From assembly GCF_016863195.1 (NCBI RefSeq), contig NZ_BOOK01000068.1:1-47947 (forward strand): a stretch of 47,947 bases of DNA, read 5' to 3'. The position numbers were made by a program, and so were the translations under genes. Source of the DNA: Paraplanobispora takensis. Lineage in GTDB: Bacteria > Actinomycetota > Actinomycetes > Streptosporangiales > Streptosporangiaceae. Shown here one piece after another: positions 22,217 to 30,417 of the stretch. The notes under the pieces are model-generated. The model saw only the letters and a list, made by a program, of their open reading frames with translations, searched no databases and was not told where the DNA came from. Positions within the stretch are counted from its first letter, which is position 1. Each line of letters starts with the position of its first letter.

Positions 22217-22751
22217 CCCCGTTGTCGCAGCCTTCGACGATGAACCGGTAGGCGCCGGTGGTGGACTGTCGCACCCGGATGCGCCCGCCGGTGCCGCCGC
22301 CGAACTCGCGCTGCTCCCCGCCCGGGTCCGCCGCGCTGTACCAGCGGACCAGGAAGCGGTCGTAGGAGTAGGGCGCGGTGGAGCCCCAGTCGAAGTAGGA
22401 GTATCCGCCGGAGCTCCAGGCCGACACCGTCATGTCGGTCCCCTGGCGGGGCGACCAGGTGATCGAGCCTCGATCGAACCACTGCCTGCGCCCCGCCCAC
22501 ACTCCGTTGAGGTAGACGTCGCGTGAGGGGGTGACGGGGCAGCCGAGGGCGCTGTCCTGCCCGCCCAGCCGGTTCCAGCGGGTACCGATGCGGCCGCTGA
22601 CGGCGATCCCGCCGCCGCACGGGGCCGTCTGGGATACGGCGGGGGAGGCCGGGGGCGTGGAGGCGGCCTCGGCGGGGGAGGTGAGCGCGAGGCCGGTCGC
22701 CACGGTCGCGGTGGCGGTCAGGCCGAGCACGGCGCGGTGGATGTGTCCCAT
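22164..22751 (-). CDS. Secreted LGFP-repeat protein
   Basis: Protein of 195 residues with a clear signal peptide (MGHIHRAVLGLTATATVATG, probable cleavage after PAEAAS). The mature part carries one LGFP-like repeat: GRIGTRWNRLGGQDSALGCP, followed by a tryptophan- and tyrosine-rich stretch. LGFP repeats are found in actinobacterial cell-wall proteins and are thought to aid wall or glycan attachment. The C-terminal domain, with two cysteines in CDNGVTGSSC, is probably a disulfide-bonded beta module of unknown role. Start ATG 22751 with GGAAG upstream. Its last 17 codons lie over the 3' end of the methyltransferase gene. Confidence 0.75.
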   Translation of the reverse strand: MGHIHRAVLGLTATATVATGLALTSPAEAASTPPASPAVSQTAPCGGGIAVSGRIGTRWNRLGGQDSALGCPVTPSRDVYLNGVWAGRRQWFDRGSITWSPRQGTDMTVSAWSSGGYSYFDWGSTAPYSYDRFLVRWYSAADPGGEQREFGGGTGGRIRVRQSTTGAYRFIVEGCDNGVTGSSCRQGWTLSASTR

Positions 22752-22972
22752 GGTGTTCTTCCTTCCGTTCGTCGGGCGGTGTGCCGAGCTCAACGATGTC
22801 TCCCACGGGGGGCCGGGCGGATCCTGGCTGTCCCGGTTCCGCCCAGGGGTTTTCCCTAGTCCGCAGCCCGTGTTCCCCCGTCCCGCCTTGCCGGGTCCGC
22901 TCCCCGCGCCGGCCGCCCGCACCCGCCCCGACGGCCGGACGGCCGGACGGCTCATTTATGACAGCGCTGTTG

Positions 22973-22978
22973 TATTTT
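22973..22978 (+). promoter_or_regulatory. -10 box for a leaderless pip mRNA
   Basis: TATTTT ends 6 nt before ATG 22985, the spacing expected for transcription starting at the A of ATG. No clear -35 box is visible. The box lies in an AT-rich island (22951-22980). Confidence 0.4.
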
Positions 22979-22984
22979 GGGACG

Positions 22985-23956
22985 ATGTCCTCTCCGTATC
23001 CTCCGATCGAGCCCTACGACCACGGCCACCTCGACACCGGTGACGGCAACCTCATCTACTGGGAGGTCTGCGGCAACCCCGACGGCAAGCCGGCGCTCGT
23101 CGTCCACGGTGGTCCCGGCTCGGGCTGCGGCGTGAACCAGCGCCGCGGTTTCGATCCCGAGCGCTACCGCGTCATCCTGTTCGACCAGCGCAACTGCGGC
23201 CGGAGCCTGCCCCACGCCGCCGACCCGGCCACCGACCTGAGCGCCAACACCACCCATCACCTGGTCGCCGACATGGAACGGCTGCGCGAGCACCTCGGCG
23301 TCGAGCGCTGGCTGCTGTACGGCGGATCGTGGGGTTCCACGCTGATGCTCGCCTATGCCGAGGCCCACCCCGAGCGGGTCTCGGAGATGGTCGTCTGCGG
23401 CGTCACCATGACCCGGCGTTCCGAGATCGAATGGCTCTACCAGGGGGTCGGGCGGTTCTTCCCCGAGCAGTGGGAACGCTTCCGCGCGGGAGCGCCCGGC
23501 TTCGAAGGCGACGACGACATCTTCGGCCTGCTGGCCGCCTACGCCCGGCTGGTCTCCGACCCCGACCCCGAGGTGCGCGCCAGGGCCGCCCGGGACTGGA
23601 CGGCCTGGGAGGACGCGGTGATCTCCCTTGAGGTCAACGGCAAGCCGGACGCCTACAGCGACCGCCCGCCGGCCGCGCTGCAGGCCATGGTCCGCATCTG
23701 CAGCCACTATTTCTCCAACGCCGCCTGGCTGGAGGAAGGCGTCCTGCTGCGCGAGGCGCACCGGCTGGCGGGCATCCCGGGGGTGCTCATCCACGGCCGC
23801 TTCGACCTGGGCGGGCCGCTGGAGAACGCCTGGCAGCTGGCCCGTGCCTGGCCCGACGCGCGCCTGGTGGTGGTGGAGGACTCCGGGCACACCGGCAGCC
23901 CGACCATGGGCAACGAGGTTCTGGCCGCGCTGGACGGCTTCGCGAACCGGCCCTGA
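22985..23956 (+). CDS. pip: Prolyl aminopeptidase (proline iminopeptidase)
   Basis: S33-family serine peptidase of 323 residues that removes N-terminal proline from peptides in the cytosol. Motifs: HGGPGSGC (oxyanion hole), FDQRNCGRS, nucleophile GGSWGSTL, acid in IHGRFDLGGP and histidine in EDSGHTG. Its length fits the family (about 310-325). The first line YPPIEPYDHGHLDTGDGNLI is the typical N-terminus, which confirms the start at ATG 22985. The mRNA is probably leaderless. The next gene on the strand lies beyond a large terminator-like repeat. Confidence 0.92.
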   Translation: MSSPYPPIEPYDHGHLDTGDGNLIYWEVCGNPDGKPALVVHGGPGSGCGVNQRRGFDPERYRVILFDQRNCGRSLPHAADPATDLSANTTHHLVADMERLREHLGVERWLLYGGSWGSTLMLAYAEAHPERVSEMVVCGVTMTRRSEIEWLYQGVGRFFPEQWERFRAGAPGFEGDDDIFGLLAAYARLVSDPDPEVRARAARDWTAWEDAVISLEVNGKPDAYSDRPPAALQAMVRICSHYFSNAAWLEEGVLLREAHRLAGIPGVLIHGRFDLGGPLENAWQLARAWPDARLVVVEDSGHTGSPTMGNEVLAALDGFANRP

Positions 23957-24294
23957 GCCGAGACGGGCGCGGGTGACAGCTCATGAGCCCGATCCGAGAC
24001 GGGCACCTGCGGCGAGCCGTTCACGATCACACCTGGGCCCGGGTGCCGCCGGAAAATCGTTCGCGGTCGGAGGCGGGGCGCTGTTAGCCTCCGTGACGTC
24101 CTGTCGGCGGATCCCGGGCCTCCACGTTCCGGGACGACCCTGGGCCCCGTGCCCTGGAAAGTAGCGGTCAATGCCCCGGTCCTGGCCAGCGCCCGGCGTG
24201 CCTCGTGGCACCGCGGTCGGATCCCGCCGCTGACGCATCACATGCACGCGTCACTTCGTACGCGTCGCTCCGTACCGGCCTGACCTCCGCCGTG
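23957..24294. other. Intergenic region without a recognised gene
   Basis: Open frames here are short or of atypical composition. I see no rRNA or tRNA structure. The stretch GAAAATCGTTCGCGG ... GCTGTTAGCCTC near 24050-24090 could contain a promoter, but no gene follows within 300 bp apart from the RNHCP pair at 24413. Confidence 0.4.
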
Positions 24295-24337
24295 ACGGCC
24301 TGTCCCGCCCGCGCGCCGCGCGGGCGGGACAGGCCGT
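24295..24337. terminator. Perfect 20-bp inverted repeat with 3-nt loop
   Basis: Arms 24295-24314 and 24318-24337 are exactly complementary, starting ACGGCCTGTCCCGCCC. It is the most stable hairpin in the window. It probably terminates transcription before the RNHCP genes (ATG 24413), although its closeness to them also allows a regulatory role. No T-tract. Confidence 0.7.
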
Positions 24338-24412
24338 GACCACCGTCTCACGAGACGCGCTCGGCGCTCCCTTGCTGCCCTGAACGACGAATCCGGCAAG
24401 GAGCCACCCGAG

Positions 24413-24778
24413 ATGACCGACACCGGTTCCCGCTCTGTACTGCGGACCGAGACCTTCGCCTGCGTGCGCTGCGGCCTCACCGTGACCGCGCTGGCCCCGG
24501 ACGGCAGGCGGCGCAACCACTGCCCGAGCTGCCTGCACTCCCGGCACATCCTCGACCATGTCGAGGGCGGGCCGTCCGAGTGCCGTTCGCGGATGACCCC
24601 GATCTCCATCGCGGTGCCGCGCAACGGCGACTGGATGCTCATCCACCGCTGCGTGCGCTGCGGCGAGCTGACCTCCAGCCCGCTCAGCGGCGACGACAAC
24701 CAGCTCCTGCTCATGCGGCTGGCCGTACGGCCGCTCGCGCAGCCGCCGTTCCCGCTGGAAGGGTTCGGTGACCTGTGA
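24413..24778 (+). CDS. RNHCP-domain zinc-binding protein, copy 1
   Basis: Protein of 121 residues with four conserved cysteine pairs: FACVRCGLTV, RNHCPSCLHS, a cysteine in PSECRSRM, and HRCVRCGELTS. This is the RNHCP domain, named for its RNHCPxC motif and likely to bind zinc or RNA. Function is unknown. Start ATG has AAGGAG (24399-24403). Copy 2 begins 30 bp after its stop and is about 45% alike by eye, so this is a tandem duplication in one operon. It lies directly downstream of a large inverted repeat. Confidence 0.8.
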   Translation: MTDTGSRSVLRTETFACVRCGLTVTALAPDGRRRNHCPSCLHSRHILDHVEGGPSECRSRMTPISIAVPRNGDWMLIHRCVRCGELTSSPLSGDDNQLLLMRLAVRPLAQPPFPLEGFGDL

Positions 24779-24808
24779 GCACGGACGAGGAGGAGGTGGG
24801 GCACCGCC

Positions 24809-25219
24809 ATGCCGCGACGTAAGCCGCATCAGCACAGACCGCAACGGCGCAAGGAGGTACGGCCCGGGCCCGGCGGCGGGCAGGGCGACGCCTTCCGCTG
24901 CGTCGGCTGCCGCCTGGAGGTGCCGCTGGCCGCCCCGGGCACCGCCCACCGCAACCACTGCCCGACCTGCCTGACCAGCCTGCACGTCGACCGCCGGGTG
25001 CCCGGCGACCGGCGCTCGACCTGCCGGGGCCGGATGACGGCGCTGGGTGTGGAGGTACGGGGGGACGGGGAGTGGGTGATCATCCACCACTGCCTGGCCT
25101 GCGGCGAGCTCAGCGCCAACCGCATCGCCGGGGACGACAACGCCCTGGCCCTGTTGCGGGTGGCCCTGCGCCCGCTGTCCGGCCCCCGCCTGCCTCTCCT
25201 CCAGCGGGCCGCCCTCTAG
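24809..25219 (+). CDS. RNHCP-domain zinc-binding protein, copy 2
   Basis: Protein of 136 residues. A basic N-terminal extension of about 28 residues (PRRKPHQHRPQRRKEV) precedes the same domain: FRCVGCRLEV, RNHCPTCLTS, RSTCRGRM, HHCLACGELS. The basic tail, absent in copy 1, suggests nucleic-acid binding. ATG 24809 follows GGAGGAGGT. The gene ends at a 17-bp terminator hairpin. The two copies may form a hetero-pair; their role is unknown. Confidence 0.8.
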   Translation: MPRRKPHQHRPQRRKEVRPGPGGGQGDAFRCVGCRLEVPLAAPGTAHRNHCPTCLTSLHVDRRVPGDRRSTCRGRMTALGVEVRGDGEWVIIHHCLACGELSANRIAGDDNALALLRVALRPLSGPRLPLLQRAAL

Positions 25220-25232
25220 GGAGGCCGGATTC

Positions 25233-25274
25233 CGGCGTTCCGGCTCCGGCCCGAATCCCGGAGCCGGAACGCCG
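25233..25274 (+). terminator. Terminator after the RNHCP operon
   Basis: A perfect 17-bp stem (25233-25249 / 25258-25274) has an 8-nt loop, beginning 14 bp after the stop codon. A second weaker hairpin, CCGAGGC/GCCTCGG, ending in ACGCCTTTTCC near 25312, may back it up. Confidence 0.75.
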
Positions 25275-25409
25275 AGGAGACCGAGGCGTTCCGTGGCCTC
25301 GGACGCCTTTTCCGTTGTGCCGTCGGATGAATGCCGCTGAATGCCTCATATCCGAACGTGACTCGCCGATGGGGTGGGGAATCACCGGACACACGACGGA
25401 GGACTCGGG

Positions 25410-27158
25410 ATGGCGGGGCGGCCGTTGCTGGCGTTGCTGTTCGTGATCTCCGCGGTGGTGGCCGCCTGGGTGGCCGCCGTCGGGTGGCGGCGCCGCGGGT
25501 CGGCGTCGGCGGTCGGCGCGCTGGCGTTCGTGGCGGCCTCCATCGCCGGATGGTCGGCGATGGACGGGATCGTCGTCATGACGGTCGACGCCGGTACGGC
25601 CCGCATGCTGCAGGCGGCGAAGTTCCTGGCCGTGAGCCTGGTCCCGGCGGGGCTGCTGTGCCTGGCGCTGGCCGTGGCCGACCGCCGGTGGCACCCCAGG
25701 AGCCGTACCGTGGCGCTGCTGGCCGTCGAGCCGGTCCTGGTCCAGATCGCGATCCTCACCGGCCCGTGGCATCACGGCTTCTTCCGGGCCACGGACACGG
25801 CCGATCCGCTGGGCGTGGTCACGCCCGCGGTCGGCCCGCTGTTCTGGGTCCACACCGCCTACAGCTACCTGCTGATGGCCGCCGCCATGGCGCAGCTGGT
25901 GCGGGCGTCGATCATCGGCCCCGCCGCCCAGCGCAAGCTGTACGCCAGCGTCCTGGCCGGTGCCCTGGCGCCGATCGCGGCCAACGCCGCCAGCCTGACC
26001 GGACTGGTGCCCGTCACCGGGCTGACCTCGGTCGGCTTCTCGCTCACCACGGTCATCATCTACTGGGCGCTGGTGCGCCGATCCCTGCCCGAACTGGTGC
26101 CGGTGGCGCGCGACCGGGTCTTCGACATGATCGGCGACACGGTGGTCACCGTCGACGCCGCCGGCCGCATCCTGGACCTGAACGCCGCCGCCGAGCGCAT
26201 GCTGCGCCGGCTGCGGCCGGGCCTTCCCGAGCGGCTGGCCGGGCTGTCGATGGTGGACCTGCTCGGTACGCTGCCGTCTCCCGAAGGCGGCCAGAGCGAG
26301 GTGACCTTCACCGACGCCGCGGGCTGCGAGGTCGATCTGGAGGTGCACTCCAGCGTCCTGTACGACCGCCGGGGAGGTCACGCGGGCTGGGCCGTGATCA
26401 CCAGGGACGTCACCGCCCTGAACCGGCAACGGCGCGAGCTGGAGCGGGCCAACGCCCGGCTGCGCGCGCAGCGCGGCGAGCTGAAGGAGGCCAACGCCCG
26501 GTTGCACGACAAGCAGGACGAGCTGGAGCGGACCAACACCCGGTTGCGCGACAAGCAGGAGGAGCTGGAAAGCGGAAACGCCCGGCTGCGCGTGCAGCTG
26601 CGCACCATCGAGCTGCTCCGCGCCGACCTGGCCGAGCAGGCGGCCCGGGACGCGCTGACCGGCCTGCACAACCGCCGTCACCTGATGCGGCATCTGACCT
26701 CGGCGATGACCGAGGCCGACGACGACCGGCCGCTGAGCCTGGCCCTGCTGGACATCGATCACTTCAAGCAGGTCAACGACCGCTACGGCCACCGCGCCGG
26801 TGACGAGGTCCTGGTCGCCTTCGCCGAGCTGCTCGGGCGGCAGGTGCGCCGCAGTGACCTCGTGGCCCGCTACGGCGGGGAGGAGTTCGTGGTGGTGTTC
26901 GCCGGCGCGAACGCCGAACAGGCCCGGGCCCGTATGGACGCGCTGCGCGAACGGCTCGCCGGCCGGCCGGTGGAGGCCGGCGGGCACCCGCTGACCGTCA
27001 CCTTCAGCGCCGGGGTGGCCACCGCGACGCCGGGGATCAGCGCCGACGACCTGCTGCACGCCGCCGACCAGGCGCTGTACGCGGCCAAGCACGGCGGCCG
27101 CAACCAGATCCGGGTGGCCGGGGCGCCGGAGCCGGGGACGCCGCAGAGCGCCGCGTGA
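25410..27158 (+). CDS. Membrane diguanylate cyclase: 7TM-PAS-coiled coil-GGDEF
   Basis: Protein of 582 residues. About seven N-terminal membrane helices (1-220) resemble the HisKA_7TM sensor module. A PAS domain (about 225-345, DRVFDMIGDTVVTVDAAGRI) comes next, followed by a coiled coil of repeats such as ELERANARLRAQRGEL (about 345-415). The GGDEF domain (about 420-575) has active site RYGGEEF and an intact inhibitory RxxD site (RRSD) at the canonical distance. All catalytic features are present, so it should make cyclic di-GMP, which controls development in actinomycetes, in response to a membrane or cytosolic signal. No EAL domain. Start ATG 25410 with GGAGGA; monocistronic. Confidence 0.88.
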   Translation: MAGRPLLALLFVISAVVAAWVAAVGWRRRGSASAVGALAFVAASIAGWSAMDGIVVMTVDAGTARMLQAAKFLAVSLVPAGLLCLALAVADRRWHPRSRTVALLAVEPVLVQIAILTGPWHHGFFRATDTADPLGVVTPAVGPLFWVHTAYSYLLMAAAMAQLVRASIIGPAAQRKLYASVLAGALAPIAANAASLTGLVPVTGLTSVGFSLTTVIIYWALVRRSLPELVPVARDRVFDMIGDTVVTVDAAGRILDLNAAAERMLRRLRPGLPERLAGLSMVDLLGTLPSPEGGQSEVTFTDAAGCEVDLEVHSSVLYDRRGGHAGWAVITRDVTALNRQRRELERANARLRAQRGELKEANARLHDKQDELERTNTRLRDKQEELESGNARLRVQLRTIELLRADLAEQAARDALTGLHNRRHLMRHLTSAMTEADDDRPLSLALLDIDHFKQVNDRYGHRAGDEVLVAFAELLGRQVRRSDLVARYGGEEFVVVFAGANAEQARARMDALRERLAGRPVEAGGHPLTVTFSAGVATATPGISADDLLHAADQALYAAKHGGRNQIRVAGAPEPGTPQSAA

Positions 27159-27186
27159 GCCTTCCACGGAAGGCGGCCCGCGCCGA

Positions 27187-27229
27187 AATATAGTCACGAA
27201 TCTTGACTATCAAGTTCTGTGACTATATT
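27187..27229. promoter_or_regulatory. Operator/promoter with repeated TGACTAT half-sites
   Basis: A perfect 11-bp inverted repeat AATATAGTCAC (27187-27197) / GTGACTATATT (27219-27229) flanks a smaller palindrome CTTGA-CTA-TCAAG (27202-27214). TGACTAT thus occurs three times: twice forward, once reversed. TTGACT (27203-27208) and TATATT (27224-27229) can serve as -35 and -10 boxes, though the 15-nt spacer is short. The layout suits a MarR-type dimer binding in multiples over the promoter. No regulator gene is adjacent. Confidence 0.6.
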
Positions 27230-27274
27230 GTGGAATCAGCCGGGGGATCCGCCCGGCGGAAGGAGGAAGCCGAC

Positions 27275-28606
27275 ATGACCACCCACACGCCCATCTCCTC
27301 CGCCGCGCTCCGCCTGCGCGGCGTCTTCACCGGCCCCGTCCACCTGCCGGGTGAGCCGGGCTACGACGAGCAGCGCCGGCCGCTGTACGCACCGATCGAC
27401 CCCCGTCCCGCCCTGGTCGTCCAGGCCGCGGACGCCGGGGACGTGCGCGCCGCCGTCACCGTCGCCCGCGAGCACGGGATGCCGCTGGCGGTGCAGGCCA
27501 CCGGGCACGGCACGCACGACCCGGCCGACGGCGGCCTGCTGCTGCGGACCTCGCGGATGTCCGATGTGATGGTCGACCCGGACCGGCGGCTGGCGCGGGT
27601 GGGCCCCGGCGCCTGCTGGAGCCAGGTGCTGGCCGCGGCCGCCCCGTTCGGCCTGGCGCCGCTGTCCGGCTCGCACTCCTCGGTCGGCGTGACCGGATAC
27701 ACCCTCGGCGGCGGGGTGGGCTGGCTGGCCCGCAGGTACGGCTTCGCCGCCGACAGCGTCCTGCGCGCCCAGGTGGTCACCGCCGACGGGCGGATGGTCA
27801 CCGCCGACGCCTACGGCGAGCACGCCGACCTGTGGTGGGCGTTGCGCGGCGGAGGCGGCTCCTTCGGCGTGGTGACCGCTCTGGAGTTCGCGCTGCACCC
27901 GGTCGAGCAGGTCTACGCCGGTACGGCGTACTTCCCGATCGAGGGGGCGGCCGACCTGCTGACCCGCTATCGCCGGTGGATCCACGACGTGCCGGACGAG
28001 CTGAGCACGGCCGTCCTGCTGACCACGGCCCCCGACGCCCCCGACGTCCCGGCGCCGGTGCGCGGCAGGCGCGTGGTGGCGATCAAGGTCATGTCCACCG
28101 GGCTGCCCGGTGACGCGCGCCGGCTGCTGCGCCCGCTGTGGCTGGCCGCGGGCGGCCCGCTGGCCGAGGACCTGCGTTCGGTGGGCTACGCCCGCGCGGA
28201 GATGGGGGGCACCGGCCCCGCCCACGTCGAGCTGTTCGACGACCTGCCCGACCCGGTCATCGACGCCCTGGTGGGGGTCGGCGGGCCGGCGACCGTGGAG
28301 GTCAGGCACTGGGGCGGCGCGATGGCCGAGGCCGGTCCCGACGCCGGTCCGGTCGGCAACCGCCGTACCCCGCTGTCGGTGGTGGTCGACGCCGGCGTTC
28401 CCGGCCTGGCCGCGGCCCTGCGCCCGCACGCCACCGGCGGCTCGTTCCTCAACTTCCTGCACGACACCACCAGGACCGCCACCGCCTACACCCGCGAGGA
28501 CCACCGGCGCCTGAGCCGGATCAAGGCCGCCTACGACCCCGAGAACGTCTTCGCCCTCGGCCACGTCATTCCTCCGGCCCGCCTGGCGGTGCCCGCCGCC
28601 GGGTGA
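27275..28606 (+). CDS. FAD-linked oxidase (berberine-bridge-like)
   Basis: PCMH-type flavoprotein of 443 residues with FAD-binding lobes (PALVVQAADAGDVRAAVTVA; GVTGYTLGGGVGWLARRYG) and a C-terminal BBE segment ending YDPENVFALGHVIPP. H78 (ATGHGTHD) aligns with the histidine that binds FAD covalently. The cysteine of bicovalent enzymes is replaced (GSHSSVG, H134), so attachment is probably through histidine alone. Such enzymes oxidise sugars, alkaloids or polyketides; the substrate is unknown. ATG 27275 has AAGGAGGA and lies 46 bp downstream of a dense operator, suggesting inducible expression. Confidence 0.87.
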   Translation: MTTHTPISSAALRLRGVFTGPVHLPGEPGYDEQRRPLYAPIDPRPALVVQAADAGDVRAAVTVAREHGMPLAVQATGHGTHDPADGGLLLRTSRMSDVMVDPDRRLARVGPGACWSQVLAAAAPFGLAPLSGSHSSVGVTGYTLGGGVGWLARRYGFAADSVLRAQVVTADGRMVTADAYGEHADLWWALRGGGGSFGVVTALEFALHPVEQVYAGTAYFPIEGAADLLTRYRRWIHDVPDELSTAVLLTTAPDAPDVPAPVRGRRVVAIKVMSTGLPGDARRLLRPLWLAAGGPLAEDLRSVGYARAEMGGTGPAHVELFDDLPDPVIDALVGVGGPATVEVRHWGGAMAEAGPDAGPVGNRRTPLSVVVDAGVPGLAAALRPHATGGSFLNFLHDTTRTATAYTREDHRRLSRIKAAYDPENVFALGHVIPPARLAVPAAG

Positions 28607-28717
28607 GCGGGGTAAATCCTGCGGAAAGCCCGGACGACGCCGGTGCCCGCGCCACGTGAACGCCCCGTTCCCGGGTAGGAGGCCTGCGATCTCGCCGACG
28701 AACCCGTAGGAGGGGAC

Positions 28718-28909
28718 ATGAGTGGCAATCCTGGACAGGAAGGGCGTTCCTCGGTCGAGCAGGGGGACACCGAGGAGGAGACCTCCGGGCGCCCCGCGGG
28801 CACTCCGGCGGCCACCCCGCCCGCCGACGCCGCGGATCCCGACGACGCCGACACGGCGGGCGGTTCCCGCAGCCGGCCGGAGGACCTGAATCCCGACGAC
28901 TTCGAGTGA
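28718..28909 (+). CDS. Small acidic, probably disordered protein
   Basis: Protein of 63 residues rich in Asp, Glu, Gly, Pro and Thr, with no hydrophobic core; it ends RPEDLNPDDFE. Strong Shine-Dalgarno (AGGAGGGG, spacing 3-5) before ATG 28718. Probably a true gene because of the ribosome-binding site. Role unknown. Confidence 0.55.
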   Translation: MSGNPGQEGRSSVEQGDTEEETSGRPAGTPAATPPADAADPDDADTAGGSRSRPEDLNPDDFE

Positions 28910-29101
28910 CGGGCCGTACCGGCGCCCTCGGGCAACCGGTACGGCCTCCGCACGAGGCGGACGCCGTACCGGCCCTCCGCATAGAGCCTCCGCACGGAGC
29001 CTTCACAGAGTCTTCGCGGGGGACTTCGCGGGGGGACATCGTGCGGACCCGGCGGCGCGGGCCGCAGTTTCACCGGGTGGCCGGCGGGCAGGCAACAGCG
29101 C

Positions 29102-30358
29102 ATGCTGGACCACACACTTTTTCTGCTGCTGGAAGGTTATGCCTGGCTGCCGGAGCGCCGCCGGGAGGCCGAGGGCCCGGTCGCGCACACCCGGGTGATG
29201 GGCCGGCGCGCCGCGGGCCTGTGCGGGCCGGACGCCGTGCGCTTCTTCTACGACGAGAACCACGTCGAACGCCGCACCGCCCTGCCGGGCCTGGTCAAGA
29301 ACACCCTGTTCGGGCAGGGCGCCGTGCACACCCTGGACGGCGCCGACCACCGCGTGCGCAAGGCCATGTTCGTGTCGGTGCTGAACGGCGAGGGCGTCGA
29401 CGACCTCGTCGGGCACACCACCCGGGCCTGGGACGAGGCGGTCGCCTCCTGGGCCGATGGGCGGAGTGTGACGCTCTTCGACGGGGCCGCAGAGATCCTG
29501 GCCCGGGGTGTGTCCCGGTGGGCCGGCATTCCCCTGGACGACGCCGAGGTTCCCGCCCTGGCCGCCGACCTGGTGGCCATGGTCGACGGGTTCGCCACCG
29601 TCGGCCCCCGGCACTGGCGGGCGCGCGGTGCCCGCGGGCGCCGCGAGGAGTGGCTGGGCCGGCTGGTCCGGCAGGTGCGCGAGGGCGCCGTCACCGCCCC
29701 GGAGGGCTCGGCGCTCGCCGCGGTCGCCCATCACCGGGACGCCGGCGGTGAGCTGCTCGATCCCCGTGTGGCCGCGGTGGAGCTGCTCAACGTCATCCGC
29801 CCGACCACGGCCGTGGCCTGGTTCATGGCGTTCTCCGCCCACGCCCTGCACCGGTGGCCGCAGCACCGCGCCACGCTGCGCGGGGGAGACGTCTCCTTCG
29901 CCGAGGCGTTCGCGCACGAGGTCCGCCGCTTCTACCCGTTCGCGCCGTTCGTCGGCGGCAGGGCGGTCAAGGACCTGACCTGGCAGGGCGAGCACATCCC
30001 CGCCGGTTCCCTGGTGCTGCTCGACATCTACGGCCAGAACCACGATCCGCAGCTGTGGCCGGACCCCTACACCTTCGACCCGCAGCGGTTCGCCGGTCGC
30101 GAGATCGGCCCCTACGACCTGATCCCCCAGGGCGGCGGCGACACCGCAGGCGGCCACCGGTGCCCCGGCGAGGCCGTCACCGTCGCGCTGCTGCGGGCCC
30201 TGGTGGTACGGCTGGCGCAGCTGGACTACGACGTCCCGGCCCAGGACATGGACATCTCCCTGCGGCGCGTCCCCGCGCGCCCGGCCGACGGCTTCGTGAT
30301 CTCCTCCGTCACACCGGCCGTGGCCGACCTGTCCGTCGTCACCCCCCTGCGCCGCTGA
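29102..30358 (+). CDS. CYP152-family P450 peroxygenase (fatty-acid hydroxylase/decarboxylase type)
   Basis: Cytochrome P450 of 418 residues without a ferredoxin partner nearby. It shows features of the H2O2-using CYP152 family: VHTLDGADHRVRKAMF after the B helix, Arg-Pro in the I helix (NVIRPTTAVAW, R233), and heme-ligand loop GGGDTAGGHRCPGE with C354. R233-Pro binds the fatty-acid carboxylate. H76 occupies the place that is histidine in the alkene-forming OleT and glutamine in the hydroxylating BSbeta and SPalpha, so decarboxylation to terminal alkenes is possible. No strong Shine-Dalgarno. The hydrolase downstream may be cotranscribed. Confidence 0.88.
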   Translation: MLDHTLFLLLEGYAWLPERRREAEGPVAHTRVMGRRAAGLCGPDAVRFFYDENHVERRTALPGLVKNTLFGQGAVHTLDGADHRVRKAMFVSVLNGEGVDDLVGHTTRAWDEAVASWADGRSVTLFDGAAEILARGVSRWAGIPLDDAEVPALAADLVAMVDGFATVGPRHWRARGARGRREEWLGRLVRQVREGAVTAPEGSALAAVAHHRDAGGELLDPRVAAVELLNVIRPTTAVAWFMAFSAHALHRWPQHRATLRGGDVSFAEAFAHEVRRFYPFAPFVGGRAVKDLTWQGEHIPAGSLVLLDIYGQNHDPQLWPDPYTFDPQRFAGREIGPYDLIPQGGGDTAGGHRCPGEAVTVALLRALVVRLAQLDYDVPAQDMDISLRRVPARPADGFVISSVTPAVADLSVVTPLRR

Positions 30359-30417
30359 CCCCGCGACCGCGTCCCGCGTTCGGCCGGGAGAGATGGGACG
30401 AGGCGGCGGGGCGGCGG

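Noticed and set aside
27203-27274. N-terminal extension of the FAD oxidase starting near 27203
   Set aside because: It would place the start inside the operator and promoter; AAGGAGGA before ATG 27275 and family alignment support the shorter form.
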